From Antrihabitans stalactiti (GTDB lineage: Bacteria; Actinomycetota; Actinomycetes; Mycobacteriales; Mycobacteriaceae): 64,000 bases of DNA. Positions 6,959-17,000 of this stretch are shown one piece after another. The DNA lies in assembly GCF_012932915.1 (NCBI RefSeq), contig NZ_VCQU01000002.1, forward strand, positions 1 to 64,000, given 5' to 3'. How positions within the stretch are numbered: the first letter of the stretch is position 1; each line of letters begins with the position of its first letter. A program made the translations under genes and the position numbers. The notes beneath the pieces are model-generated. The model had not been told where the DNA came from, ran no database searches, and saw only the letters and a list, made by a program, of their open reading frames with translations.

Positions 6959-8122
6959 TCAGTGCCGAGATTCGACAGCGATCTGAGCACTGACGGCACA
7001 TTCGTGCGGGTATTCGGGCGATCGGTCTTGGAACGTGAGGATGCTCGGATTCTGGATGTGGCCGTCGCGAATCTCGATCGAGCGACGAATGGTGTCGTCG
7101 GCAGCCCAGGCCGTGGGCCCCGTGAGCACGGTGCGCAGGAAGGGGAGCAGTGCCTCGCTGATATCCCAGGTTGCCGAGTTCCACAGGTATGACGGGCTGT
7201 GGTCGACGCCGTAGTAGATGACGTTGTCGCCGACGATGAACGTCGGGTCGTCGAAGGTCGTCGGCCTAGCCCAGCTGAAGCCCATGCCTTCGTCACACGA
7301 GACGTCGACGATGATCGTCCCCGCGGGGACGTTCGGAAGGTCGTCGTCGTCGAGAAACATCAGCGGTGAATCCGTGTTCTGCAGAATGCAGTTCACGATG
7401 ATGTCGTGGTCGGCGAGGAACTCCGGGAGGGGAATTCGCTGACCGTCTTGAAGCGCATAGCTACGGTCGTCGTCGTCGTGATCGACTTGCACCATGTTGG
7501 CCGAGTGGATCGGCGACGCGACCGCGCTGATACCGCGGACGGTGAGGACGTCGACGTCGTGCACGCCGTGAGCGTTGAGCGCGGTCACGGCGCCGCGGGC
7601 CGTTGCGCCGAAGCCGATCACGACGGCATTCAAGCGCCGCCCGTAATCGCCCGTCGTCCCAGCAAGCTGCAGCGCGTGCAGAACCGAGCAGTAGCCGGCG
7701 AGTTCGTTGTTCTTGTGGAACACGTGGAGGCTGAGGCTGCCGTCGGCGGTCCAGTGGTTCATTGCCTCGAAAGCGATGGGCGTGAGCTTTTTGTCGATTG
7801 CTAGCTGCGTCAACGCGAAGTCTTGGACGCAGTGCGGCCAACCCCACAACGTCTGCCCGTCGCGGAGTTCAGCCACGTCGTCGAGCAGTGGTTTTGCGAG
7901 CAGGATGACGTCGCACTCGGCGATGAGTTGCTCGCGGGTGCGGAAACCGGCGACCAATTCGGCCAGTCGGCGCTGCGGAAAGCCGAATTTTTCCGCGTAG
8001 CCGTGCTCTAGATATATGTGCTCGCGGATGTCCGCGTCGATCCGTTCGAAGTGCATGGGATGGATCGGCAAACGGTGTTCGTTCTCTTTGCGCGACCGGG
8101 ACATGATTCCGAGCTGGTACAT
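6959..8122 (-). CDS. Alanine dehydrogenase/PNT-type oxidoreductase, N5-(carboxyethyl)ornithine synthase-like
   Basis: The 387-residue protein belongs to the alanine dehydrogenase/transhydrogenase fold. It opens with a SRSRKENEHRLPIHPMHF segment typical of N5-(carboxyethyl)ornithine synthase-like members, which join an amino acid and a keto acid with NAD(P)H. A nucleotide-binding region sits in the middle (VVIGFGATARGAVTAL, about residues 170-185), and a C-terminal part contains IIVDVSCDEGMGFSWARPT. The start at 8122 follows AAAGGGG. It is divergent from the CopD/CtaG gene with only 66 bases between start codons. Family is clear, substrate is not; it could equally act as another opine-type or alanine dehydrogenase. 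Confidence 0.7.
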   Translation of the reverse strand: MYQLGIMSRSRKENEHRLPIHPMHFERIDADIREHIYLEHGYAEKFGFPQRRLAELVAGFRTREQLIAECDVILLAKPLLDDVAELRDGQTLWGWPHCVQDFALTQLAIDKKLTPIAFEAMNHWTADGSLSLHVFHKNNELAGYCSVLHALQLAGTTGDYGRRLNAVVIGFGATARGAVTALNAHGVHDVDVLTVRGISAVASPIHSANMVQVDHDDDDRSYALQDGQRIPLPEFLADHDIIVNCILQNTDSPLMFLDDDDLPNVPAGTIIVDVSCDEGMGFSWARPTTFDDPTFIVGDNVIYYGVDHSPSYLWNSATWDISEALLPFLRTVLTGPTAWAADDTIRRSIEIRDGHIQNPSILTFQDRSPEYPHECAVSAQIAVESRH

Positions 8123-8188
8123 CTGTGCCCCTTTGATTAACTCCAGTGTGACACGTATCGGCGAATCGGACGGCTCTACTCTGGTGCT

Positions 8189-10219
8189 ATGTCGACAACC
8201 GAGCGCGCCGAGCCGACGCTGAACGACCAGCTGACGCGAATCGGCACACCAGCGCTGTTGGCCGTGACGGGGTTGATCGCCGGCCTCGTCGCGTCGCTCG
8301 TCGTGGCCCTTTCCGCTTCGCGCGCGCTGGACATCCTCGGTATTCCTGACCCCGGACCGCTCACCACGTACGGGTTGCCCGCATTGCGTGCGATCGGTGA
8401 ACTCGCGGCCGTCATCGCGGTCGGGTCGTTGTTACTCGCGGCGTTCTTGGTGCCGCCGCAGAAGAGCGGCCTGCTCGACGTGGGTGGCTATCGCGCTGTT
8501 CGGATGGCCGCCAACGCGGCGCTGGTCTGGGCCCTGTGTGCGGTGCTGCTTGTGCCGTTGACGCTGTCCGACACCTCGGGTCGGCCGCTGTCGGAAGCCA
8601 TCGCTCCGGAAAATCTCTGGCGCGCAATCGGACAAGTTCCTCTGGCGAGCGCCTGGTGCTGGACGGCGGCATTCGCGGCCGTGTTGACGATCGGCTGCCG
8701 CCTTGCCTTGCGGTGGGCATGGACGCCTGCGCTGCTCGGACTGGCGATTCTGTCGTTGATGCCGTTGGGGATCAACGGCCACTCGTCTGCGGGCGGTTCG
8801 CACGATATGGCGACCAACAGCCTGATCCTGCACCTTGTCGCCGCGTCGTTGTGGGCCGGTGGGTTGTTCGCCTTGCTGGTCCACGCACGGTCGGACGGCG
8901 ATCACACGGACGTGGCGGCGCGCCGATTCTCGACGATCGCAGGCATCGCGTTCGTCGTGATGGCGGCCAGCGGTGTGATCAATGCATTGGTCCGGCTGCC
9001 GCTCCACGACCTTTTCACCAGCACCTATGGCCGACTCATCCTCGCTAAAGCGGTAGCGCTCGGTGTGCTCGGCGTACTCGGTTTCGCGCAACGCCGGCGT
9101 GCGCTGCCTGCCTTGGTCGAGGACCCGATATCACGCGGTGCCCTGATCAAGTTCGCGGGCGTGGAAGCGCTGATCTTCGCGGCGACAATCGGCATCGCCG
9201 TTGGCCTCGGTCGGACGCCACCGCCGCCCGACGCAGAGTTCAATCCGACGGTCACGGAAGCCGAACTCGGCTACAACCTCGCTGGCAGGCCGACCGTTGC
9301 CCGCCTCATGTTCGACTGGCGATTCGACCTCATCTTCGGTACTGCGGCGATCGTATTGGCGGTCGTGTACCTCGTCGGCGTGCGGCGATTGCGCAAGCGC
9401 GGCGACGAATGGCCGATGGGCCGGACGGTCGCGTGGGTGCTGGGGTGCGTGGTACTGCTGCTCGCGACGTCGTCCGGGATCGGGCGCTATTCACCAGCGG
9501 TGTTCAGCGTGCACATGGGTTCGCACATGGCGTTGTCGATGTTGGCGCCAGTGCTGCTGGCCTTGGGCGGACCGATCACCCTCGCCTTGCGGGCATTGGA
9601 ACCCGCCGGACGCGACGGCGTTCCGGGGCTTCGCGAATGGTTGCTCGCTGCTGTACACAGCCCGGTTTCGCGTTTCCTGACGCAGCCGGTCGTCGCTGCG
9701 GTGCTGTTCGTCAGTGGTTTCTACGCGCTCTACCTCGGTGGCATCTTCGACAAGAATGTCGACTCGCACCCCGCCCACGTCCTCATGACGTTGCACTTCT
9801 TGCTGACCGGCTACCTCTTCTATTGGGTCGTGATCGGCGTGGACCCGAAGCCGCGACCAGTCGAGCCGATCACGAAGGTGGCGATGGTCTTCGGTTCGTT
9901 GCCGTTCCACGCGTTCTTCGGTGTCGTGTTGATGATGATGGACACCCCGCTCGGCGGCTGGTTCTACAGCAGCCTCGGCTTGGACTGGAACAAAGACTTG
10001 ATGACCGATCAACGGCTCGGTGGCGGCATCGCGTGGTCGGCGGGCGAGGTCCCGCTGGTGGTGGTGATGTTGGCGCTGCTGATCCAATGGTCGCGCAGCG
10101 ACGACCGCGCGGCACGACGCTACGACCGCGCCGCCGATCGTGACGACGACGCCGAATTGGCCGCGCACAATGCGATGTTCGCCGAGCTCGCCCGCCGCGA
10201 CCGAGAAGCTGGGCTGTGA
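8189..10219 (+). CDS. CopD/CtaG fusion membrane protein (copper transport and cytochrome oxidase assembly)
   Basis: This 676-residue multi-pass membrane protein joins two domains. The N-terminal half has the CopD copper-transport fold with many helices and the HSSAGGSHDMATNSLILHLVAASLWAGG stretch (read in parts), rich in His and Met. The C-terminal half is the CtaG type of cytochrome c oxidase assembly protein, with VFSVHMGSHMALSMLAPVLL and HPAHVLMTLHFLLTGYLF. Actinobacteria carry this fusion, and it is thought to deliver copper to the aa3 oxidase. The end is a run of Arg/Asp/Glu in the cytosol. It overlaps the next gene by four bases. The ribosome binding site before the ATG at 8189 is weak. 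Confidence 0.85.
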   Translation: MSTTERAEPTLNDQLTRIGTPALLAVTGLIAGLVASLVVALSASRALDILGIPDPGPLTTYGLPALRAIGELAAVIAVGSLLLAAFLVPPQKSGLLDVGGYRAVRMAANAALVWALCAVLLVPLTLSDTSGRPLSEAIAPENLWRAIGQVPLASAWCWTAAFAAVLTIGCRLALRWAWTPALLGLAILSLMPLGINGHSSAGGSHDMATNSLILHLVAASLWAGGLFALLVHARSDGDHTDVAARRFSTIAGIAFVVMAASGVINALVRLPLHDLFTSTYGRLILAKAVALGVLGVLGFAQRRRALPALVEDPISRGALIKFAGVEALIFAATIGIAVGLGRTPPPPDAEFNPTVTEAELGYNLAGRPTVARLMFDWRFDLIFGTAAIVLAVVYLVGVRRLRKRGDEWPMGRTVAWVLGCVVLLLATSSGIGRYSPAVFSVHMGSHMALSMLAPVLLALGGPITLALRALEPAGRDGVPGLREWLLAAVHSPVSRFLTQPVVAAVLFVSGFYALYLGGIFDKNVDSHPAHVLMTLHFLLTGYLFYWVVIGVDPKPRPVEPITKVAMVFGSLPFHAFFGVVLMMMDTPLGGWFYSSLGLDWNKDLMTDQRLGGGIAWSAGEVPLVVVMLALLIQWSRSDDRAARRYDRAADRDDDAELAAHNAMFAELARRDREAGL

Positions 10220-11142
10220 TCGACAGGTCCGATGTCCTTGCAGCGCAAGGTCGATTGGGTTCGCTGGTGCGGCGGACGCCGGTGCTCGACGCGATAGTCG
10301 ACACCGCTGCTGGTCCGATTCCTGTGTCGTTGAAGCTCGAGTACCTGCAGGTCGGTGGGTCGTTCAAGTTCCGCGGCAGTCTGAATGCGATGCTGCACAG
10401 CGGAGCGGACGCGGTCGAGGTCGTGATCGCATCCGGCGGCAATGCTGGGATTGCGGCGGCATCTGCCGCGCGTCTGCGAGGTGTTCGCTGCACGGTCGTG
10501 GTACCTGACGCCGCGCCTGCGGCAAAGGTTGCAGTGCTGCGTGATCTCGGCGCGGAGGTCGTCTCGCACGGTGACCGGTACGCAATGGCATTCGATCGTG
10601 CTGTCGAAATCGCCCATGCGACCGGCGCTCTGCAACTGCACGCCTACGACTTGCCGGACATCGTCGCCGGCGCCGGAACCGTCGGGTTGGAAATCGAAGA
10701 GCAAGTACCGGATTCGAATCCGATTCTCGTGGCCGTCGGCGGTGGCGGCCTGGTCTCAGGGATCGCGCTCGGCGCAGCGGGTCGCCAGGTGGTCGGCGTC
10801 GAGCCCGAGGGCATCCCGACGTTGCACGCCGCCCTGGCAGCGGGTCGGCCCGTCGAGGTGGCGGTGGACAGCATCGCAGCCGATTCTCTCGGTGCCTCCC
10901 GGTTGGGCGACATCGCGATGGACGTCGTGACGCGCACCGGTGTTTCGTCGGTTTTGGTGTCAGATTCGGCGATCGTCGCGGCTCGGTCGTACTTGTGGCG
11001 TGAATGCCGCATCGCCGTCGAATGGGGTGGGGCGACGGCTTTGGCAGCCTTGTGTAGCGGTGCTTACGTGCCTGCGGCGGGGGAGCGTCCTGTGGTCGTG
11101 TTGTGCGGGGCGAACACGGACCCCGCGACGCTAAACGGGTAG
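10216..11142 (+). CDS. PLP-dependent serine/threonine dehydratase-like protein
   Basis: A 308-residue fold-type II PLP enzyme. The lysine that binds PLP is in GGSFKFRGSLNAML (about residue 52), the phosphate-binding glycine loop is SGGNAG, and a later GGGGLVSG loop binds the cofactor phosphate. This is the pattern of serine/threonine dehydratases and racemases. It starts with GTG at 10216, overlapping the stop of the CopD/CtaG gene, so translation is coupled. There is no C-terminal regulatory ACT domain, so it is the catabolic or short type. The substrate cannot be decided from sequence alone. Confidence 0.8.
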   Translation: MIDRSDVLAAQGRLGSLVRRTPVLDAIVDTAAGPIPVSLKLEYLQVGGSFKFRGSLNAMLHSGADAVEVVIASGGNAGIAAASAARLRGVRCTVVVPDAAPAAKVAVLRDLGAEVVSHGDRYAMAFDRAVEIAHATGALQLHAYDLPDIVAGAGTVGLEIEEQVPDSNPILVAVGGGGLVSGIALGAAGRQVVGVEPEGIPTLHAALAAGRPVEVAVDSIAADSLGASRLGDIAMDVVTRTGVSSVLVSDSAIVAARSYLWRECRIAVEWGGATALAALCSGAYVPAAGERPVVVLCGANTDPATLNG

Positions 11143-11430
11143 CCGACCAAGGTACGCGGGCACGAAAAGGGTGAACCAATGCCACGGCCCGACTTCGCGG
11201 CACTTTTCGTGACCTCGCGCTGCCTATAGGCATGGTGAAGTCAGCAAAACCACCGCGAGGTCGAGGGTGGCGGGGGCTACCACCTCCGACCGACAAATTT
11301 CGGCCCTTTCGTGGCGATTTGCCCCGACTGTGGAGATTGGGTTTCTCATCCACAGATCGCTTCCAGCGCCCAATTTCGCCCCTCGCTCCGACAACCTGAA
11401 TGGGACGGCCCCATCAACCAAGGAGCGAGC
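11143..11430. other. Non-coding region with stacked inverted repeats before ssb
   Basis: No gene is seen. Two perfect nine-base inverted repeats follow each other: CACGAAAAG (11161) with CTTTTCGTG (11203), and GACCTCGCG (11211) with CGCGAGGTC (11254). The first probably ends the dehydratase operon. The second may be a terminator or an operator for ssb. The promoter of ssb-ettA should lie in the right-hand part. Confidence 0.5.
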
Positions 11431-11853
11431 ATGGCAAGCGAAACCACCATCACCGTGATCGGAAATCTGACCGCAGATCCCGAGCTTCGATTCACGACCG
11501 CAGGTGCCGCGGTCGCGAACTTCACCATCGCATCGACGGCTCGGTATTTCGACCGCGAGGCCAACCAATGGCGGGATGGTCAGGCGCTGTTCTTGCGTTG
11601 CAACGTGTGGCGAGACGCGGCGGAGAATGTCACCGAGACGTTGAAGCGCGGGGCGCGGGTCATCGCGCAAGGGCGGATGAAGCAGCGAAATTACGAGACG
11701 CGCGAAGGTGAGAAGCGCACGGTGATCGAGCTCGAGGTCGACGAGATCGGTGCGTCGTTGCGCTTTGCGACCGCGCAGATCACCAGGCCGAACCGCGGCG
11801 CTGCGCCAGAAGAAGACGCCGTCGCGGCAGAACCGGTCGCTGTCGGCGCATAG
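11431..11853 (+). CDS. ssb: Single-stranded DNA-binding protein (second SSB paralogue)
   Basis: A 140-residue OB-fold SSB. It begins [21 protein letters not shown], has ANFTIAST and the [21 protein letters not shown] strand typical of the family, and ends in a short Ala/Glu/Val tail. The conserved acidic DDDIPF-type tip that recruits partner proteins is missing, so it is not the main replicative SSB. It corresponds in position to the small SSB next to ettA in mycobacteria. The ATG at 11431 has AAGGAG upstream; an in-frame extension to 11311 lacks SSB similarity. It is followed by ettA on the same strand after 62 bases. Confidence 0.85.
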   Translation: MASETTITVIGNLTADPELRFTTAGAAVANFTIASTARYFDREANQWRDGQALFLRCNVWRDAAENVTETLKRGARVIAQGRMKQRNYETREGEKRTVIELEVDEIGASLRFATAQITRPNRGAAPEEDAVAAEPVAVGA

Positions 11854-11915
11854 GAGGAGGCAGCGGACGGGCGGCGAAGTCGGACCGCCCCCGTAGCCCC
11901 GATAGGGTAGAGGGC

Positions 11916-13595
11916 ATGGCGGAGTTCATTTACACGATGAAAAAGGTGCGCAAAGCGCACGGCGACAAAGTAATCCTCGACGACGTCACGATGAGCTTCT
12001 ACCCAGGGGCGAAGATCGGCGTTGTCGGCCCCAACGGCGCTGGTAAGTCCAGCATTCTGAAGATCATGGCTGGCATCGATCAGCCCGGCAACGGCGAGGC
12101 GTTCATCGCTCCCGGCGCCACCGTCGGCATCCTCATGCAGGAACCGCAGCTCGACGAGACCAAGACCGTCCGCCAGAACGTCGAAGATGGTCTCGGCGAG
12201 ACGATGGTGCAGCTCAACCGATACAACGAGATTGCCGAACTGATGGCAACCGACTACTCGGACGAGCTGATGGAGGAGATGGGCAACCTGCAGGAGAAGC
12301 TCGATCACGCGGATGCGTGGGAGATCGACTCGCAGCTCGAGCAGGCCATGGATGCTCTGCGTTGCCCGCCGCCGGACGAAGCGGTCACCCACCTCTCCGG
12401 TGGTGAGAAGCGTCGTGTCGCACTGTGCAAGCTGCTGCTGAGCAAGCCCGACCTGCTGCTTCTCGACGAGCCGACCAACCACCTCGACGCCGAAAGCGTG
12501 CTGTGGCTGGAGCAGCACCTTGCCGCCTATCCTGGCGCGATTCTCGCCGTGACTCACGATCGATACTTCCTCGATCATGTGGCGCAATGGATCTGCGAGG
12601 TCGACCGTGGCCGCCTCTACCCGTACCAGGGCAACTACTCGACCTATCTCGAGCAGAAGGCACAGCGTCTCGAGGTCCAGGGCAAGAAGGACCAGAAGCT
12701 GCAGAAGCGCCTGAAGGACGAGTTGGCGTGGGTGCGGTCCGGCGCCAAGGCCCGCCAGGCGAAGAGCAAGTCTCGTCTTGCCCGCTACGACGAGATGGCT
12801 GCGGAGGCGGAGAAGACGAGGAAACTCGACTTCGACGAGATTCAGATTCCAGCGCCGCCGCGCCTCGGTGATCTGGTTGTCGAGGTCAAGCACCTCGACA
12901 AGGGCTTCGACGGCCGAGTGTTGATCAAGGACCTGTCGTTCACGCTGCCTCGCAACGGCATTGTCGGCGTCATCGGACCCAACGGTGTCGGTAAAACGAC
13001 GCTGTTCAAGACGATCGTCGGCTTGGAGGAACCGGACTCCGGTGAGGTCAAGATCGGTTCGACGGTCAAGCTCAGCTACGTCGACCAGAATCGCTCTGGG
13101 ATCGATCCGAAGAAGACGGTGTGGCAAGTCGTCTCGGACGGTCTCGACTTCATTCACGTCGGCCAGACCGAAATGCCTTCGCGCGCATACATCAGCGCGT
13201 TCGGCTTCAAGGGTCCCGACCAGCAGAAACCCGCGGGGGTGCTGTCCGGCGGTGAGCGAAACCGACTGAATCTGGCGATGACGTTGAAGCAGGGCGGCAA
13301 CCTGATCCTGCTCGACGAGCCGACCAACGACCTCGACGTCGAAACCCTTGGATCGCTCGAGAACGCTCTCGAGTCGTTCCCCGGCTGTGCTGTCGTGATC
13401 AGCCACGATCGGTGGTTCCTGGACCGCACGTGTACGCACATCTTGGCCTGGGAGGGTGGCTTCGGCGACAACGAAGCTGCTTGGTACTGGTTCGAAGGCA
13501 ACTTCGAGGGCTACGAGGCGAACAAGGTCGAACGGCTCGGGCCGGAAGCTGCTCGCCCGCACCGAGTTACGCATCGCAAGCTCACGCGTGACTAA
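11916..13595 (+). CDS. ettA: Energy-dependent translational throttle protein EttA (ABC-F ATPase)
   Basis: A 559-residue ABC-F protein with two ATPase cassettes and no membrane part. Cassette 1 has GPNGAGKS, LSGGEKRR and LLLLDEPTNHLD. Cassette 2 has GPNGVGKT, LSGGERNR and LILLDEPTNDLD. The charged linker between them (KKDQKLQKRLKDELAWVRSG, AKARQAKSKSRLARYDEM) and the arm in cassette 1 are the EttA signature. EttA binds the ribosomal E site and gates the first elongation steps according to ATP/ADP level. Length is normal for the family. The 3' end overlaps the following thioesterase gene by eight bases. Confidence 0.95.
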   Translation: MAEFIYTMKKVRKAHGDKVILDDVTMSFYPGAKIGVVGPNGAGKSSILKIMAGIDQPGNGEAFIAPGATVGILMQEPQLDETKTVRQNVEDGLGETMVQLNRYNEIAELMATDYSDELMEEMGNLQEKLDHADAWEIDSQLEQAMDALRCPPPDEAVTHLSGGEKRRVALCKLLLSKPDLLLLDEPTNHLDAESVLWLEQHLAAYPGAILAVTHDRYFLDHVAQWICEVDRGRLYPYQGNYSTYLEQKAQRLEVQGKKDQKLQKRLKDELAWVRSGAKARQAKSKSRLARYDEMAAEAEKTRKLDFDEIQIPAPPRLGDLVVEVKHLDKGFDGRVLIKDLSFTLPRNGIVGVIGPNGVGKTTLFKTIVGLEEPDSGEVKIGSTVKLSYVDQNRSGIDPKKTVWQVVSDGLDFIHVGQTEMPSRAYISAFGFKGPDQQKPAGVLSGGERNRLNLAMTLKQGGNLILLDEPTNDLDVETLGSLENALESFPGCAVVISHDRWFLDRTCTHILAWEGGFGDNEAAWYWFEGNFEGYEANKVERLGPEAARPHRVTHRKLTRD

Positions 13596-13989
13596 GGTTT
13601 ACACGTGTCAGGTCGAGGTCCGCTGGGCGGACCTCGACCTGCTCGGCCACGTGAACAACACCAAGTACTTCGAGTACGCGATGGAAGCGCGGGTGCATTT
13701 CTACCGCGAGGCCATCTCGCCGGAACGCCGACCGGGCGCCGTCGTTCTGCGAAAAGCGGACATGGAGTACCTGCGGCCGGTCACCACCGAGACGCCGTCG
13801 CTGAGGATCGAAGTCTTCGTGACCCACATCGGCACCACGTCCTACACGCTTCGGCACACGATGTACGACGGAAGCGGCGAGGTGTGTGCGAGGGGAGATG
13901 CCGTAATGGTCGGTTTCGACCGGAAAACGCAGAAACCCAGGCCGATCCGCGACGAGGAGCGAATGGCGCTCGCGGAGTACTTGCACTAG
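13588..13989 (+). CDS. Hotdog-fold acyl-CoA thioesterase
   Basis: A 133-residue 4HBT-family protein. The diagnostic stretch is VRWADLDLLGHVNNTKYFEYAMEA (read in parts), with the catalytic Asp in WADLD and the HVNN turn. The GTG at 13588 overlaps the ettA stop, so the pair is coupled; a longer frame starting at 13456 lies inside ettA and is unlikely. Family members hydrolyse acyl-CoA esters, often aryl or medium-chain ones. A second related thioesterase follows the glutamate dehydrogenase gene. Exact substrate unknown. Confidence 0.85.
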   Translation: MTKVYTCQVEVRWADLDLLGHVNNTKYFEYAMEARVHFYREAISPERRPGAVVLRKADMEYLRPVTTETPSLRIEVFVTHIGTTSYTLRHTMYDGSGEVCARGDAVMVGFDRKTQKPRPIRDEERMALAEYLH

Positions 13990-14078
13990 TCGCGGAACTG
14001 CTGACCCGTTGCGCGACCCACGACTACGCTCGAATTCGAGCGCTCATGCGGTGAACGAAGATCAGAAAGTGGGTCGTG

Positions 14079-17000
14079 ATGACTGCTTCGCCAGGTTTGT
14101 TCGACACCGAGTGGGCGGCCGGTCTGCCCGAGGGGCTACGGGCGGATGTCGAGACTGTCGAGAGTGCCTACTTCAGGCACGTCGATGCTGGTGACGCGGA
14201 CTGCGCGATCGCAGGAACCTCCGCGGCCGTCTTCCGCAGGCATGTCGAGCTGGCGATGGTTCGTCCACCTGGACAGGCGGTTTGGCGGATCTATCGGCCC
14301 GACGACGGCAACGAAATCGGCGCCGCTGTGCAGATCGTCAACGACGACATGCCCCTGCTGGTCGAATCCGTCACCGCGATGCTCGGTCGGCTCGGCGTCA
14401 GTCTGAGCGAGGTCATTCACCCCATCTTCGACGTCTGGCGAGACGCCGACCACCGGCTCACTCATGTCACGCCCTACGACGTCGACAAGCATGGCGCCGA
14501 CGATCGCAAACAGGAATCGTGGATGCACCTTCAGCTGCATCCCTCGACCGATGCCGCGCTGCTCGACAAGATCGAGGGGATGGTCGGTGACGTGCTGGCC
14601 GACGTCAGGCAGGTCGTCGACGACACCGAAGCCATGCGGGTCGTGCAGAACGATCTCGCCGACGAACTCGACCGCGTCGCCGATTGGGGATCGCCCCGGT
14701 TCGTGGGCGACGATCTGACCGATGCGGCAAATTTGTTGCGCTGGCTTGCAGAGGGGCATTACACGGTCCTTGGCTACAGCCGCTACGGACTTACCGGAAC
14801 GGGCGACAATCTGCGCGAGAATGCCGTGCCGGGCACGCAATTGGGCGTCTTGCGTTCTGAGGTGTTGGAACGAGCCGAGGTCGAGATACCGGTGCCGCAG
14901 GCATCGGACCGCCGTCCGTTGCTCACGCTGACGCAAGGGTCGGTGCCGGCGACCGTCCATCGATCGGTATATCCCTACTTCGTCGGAGTATCGACATTCG
15001 ATAACGCGGGCGAGGTCACCGGCGAACACCTTTTCGTCGGTGTCTTCACGGTGACGGCCCTGCACGAGAACGTGCTCGACATTCCGGTCATCGAGCGCCG
15101 CGTACGGACCGTCATCGACCGAGCCGGATTCGACATCAGCTCGTTCTCGGGCCAGGCGATGTTGGAGGTCATCCAGTCGTTTCCGCGCACCGAGCTATTC
15201 TCCTCCGACGCCGATACGCTGTTTCGAACCACCTCGTCGGTGCTCAATGTCGGTCTGCGACGCCAGGTTCGGCTGTTCCTGCGCGAAGATTCGTTGGACC
15301 GCTTCGTATCCTGTCTCGTCTACTTGCCGCGCGACCGATACACGACCAGGGTGCGGCTGGAAATGCAGGACATCCTGGTCCGTGAGCTCGGTGGGTCGAC
15401 CATCGAATACTCGGCTCGCGTCACCGAAAGCGATCTCGCCAACGTGCATTTCACGGTGCGGCGGCCGCCAGGTGCGGCGCCTGTCGAGAGCTCCGAGTCG
15501 AATCGCCTGCGAATCCAGGAGTTGCTTGCGCAAGCCAGCCGCACGTGGGATGACTATCTCAGCGACGAGGTGTCCGCGACCCCGAGCGTGGTTCCTGCGC
15601 TGGCCCAGCAGTATGCCGATGCCTTCCCGGAGGCCTACAAGCAGGACTTCGAGCCACGCCGGGCACTGGCCGACATTGCCAGACTGGAGGCGCTGCGCGA
15701 GGGTGCGATCGACCTCCACCTCTATCGCGACGAGGAAGCAGACAAGGGCTACTGGCGCTTCTCGCTGTTCATCGGTGGCGCCGGAGTGTCCTTGAGCCAG
15801 GTGCTGCCGGTGCTGCAGAGCCTGGGCGTCGAGGTTCTCGACGAGCGGCCGTACCGAATCGCGCTGGCGGACGGGCCGGAACGTTGGATCTACGACTTCG
15901 GTATCGTCGCTACGCCGGAACTGCTGCGGGGATCGCTGGATCAGAACATGGACGCGTCGCTCGTCGAGTCCGACGGCGAAGCCGGTGCGGCTGCACTCGA
16001 CTTGCAGACGCGCTTCACGGACACCTTCAGCGCCGTGTGGTTCGGACTGGCCGAGGCGGATAGCTTCAACGAACTCGTGCTGCGGTCCGGCGTGCAGTGG
16101 CGCGAGGTCGCCGTCCTGCGGGCCTATGCAAAGTACCTGCGCCAGGCCGGTTTTCCCTACAGTCATGCCAACATCGCGCGCGTCCTGCTCTCGAATCCGC
16201 AGACCTCGCGTTCGCTCGTCCAGCTGTTCAGTGCACACTTCGATCCGGCGTCGGCATCGGCCGAACAAGCAGCCGCGCTCGACAAGATGGTGTGCGGGAA
16301 GATCGACGAGGTGGTGAGCCTCGACGCCGACCGCATTCTGCGCGCGATCCTTGGATTGATCAGGGCCACACTGCGAACCAACTACTACGTCGTCGATTCC
16401 GAAGGTGCGGAACGGCCGTATCTCTCGTTCAAGGTCGAGCCGCGCGAGATCGCCGAACTGCCCAAGCCCCGGCCTATGTTCGAGGTGTTCGTCTATTCGC
16501 CACGCGTCGAGGGTGTGCATTTGCGATTCGGGCCGGTGGCTCGTGGTGGTTTGCGCTGGTCGGACCGGCAGGAAGACTTCCGGACCGAGATTCTGGGTCT
16601 CGTGAAGGCGCAGGCAGTCAAGAATGCGGTCATCGTGCCGGTCGGCGCGAAAGGTGGCTTCGTGATGAAGAATCCGCCGCGCCCGACCGACGACGACGCA
16701 GCCGACCGGCAGGCCTTCCGTGACGAGGGTGTGGCGTGCTACCGACTGTTCATTTCAGGCCTGCTCGACATCACCGACAACGTCGACCGCGCGAGCGGCA
16801 AGGTCGTTCCACCGGACCGTGTGGTCCGCCGCGACGGCGACGACAGCTACCTCGTCGTCGCTGCCGACAAAGGCACGGCGACCTTCTCCGACATCGCGAA
16901 TGACGTTGCCAAACAGTACGGTTTCTGGCTGGGTGACGCGTTCGCGTCCGGCGGCTCGGCCGGCTACGACCACAAAGCCATGGGCATCACCGCCAAAGGC

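Noticed and set aside
11691-13574. 627-codon open frame opposite ettA
   Set aside because: Shadow frame caused by high GC third positions; ettA on the plus strand is unmistakable.
15195-16520. Long minus-strand frames inside gdh
   Set aside because: Composition is that of a reverse-frame shadow and the gdh protein is continuous here.
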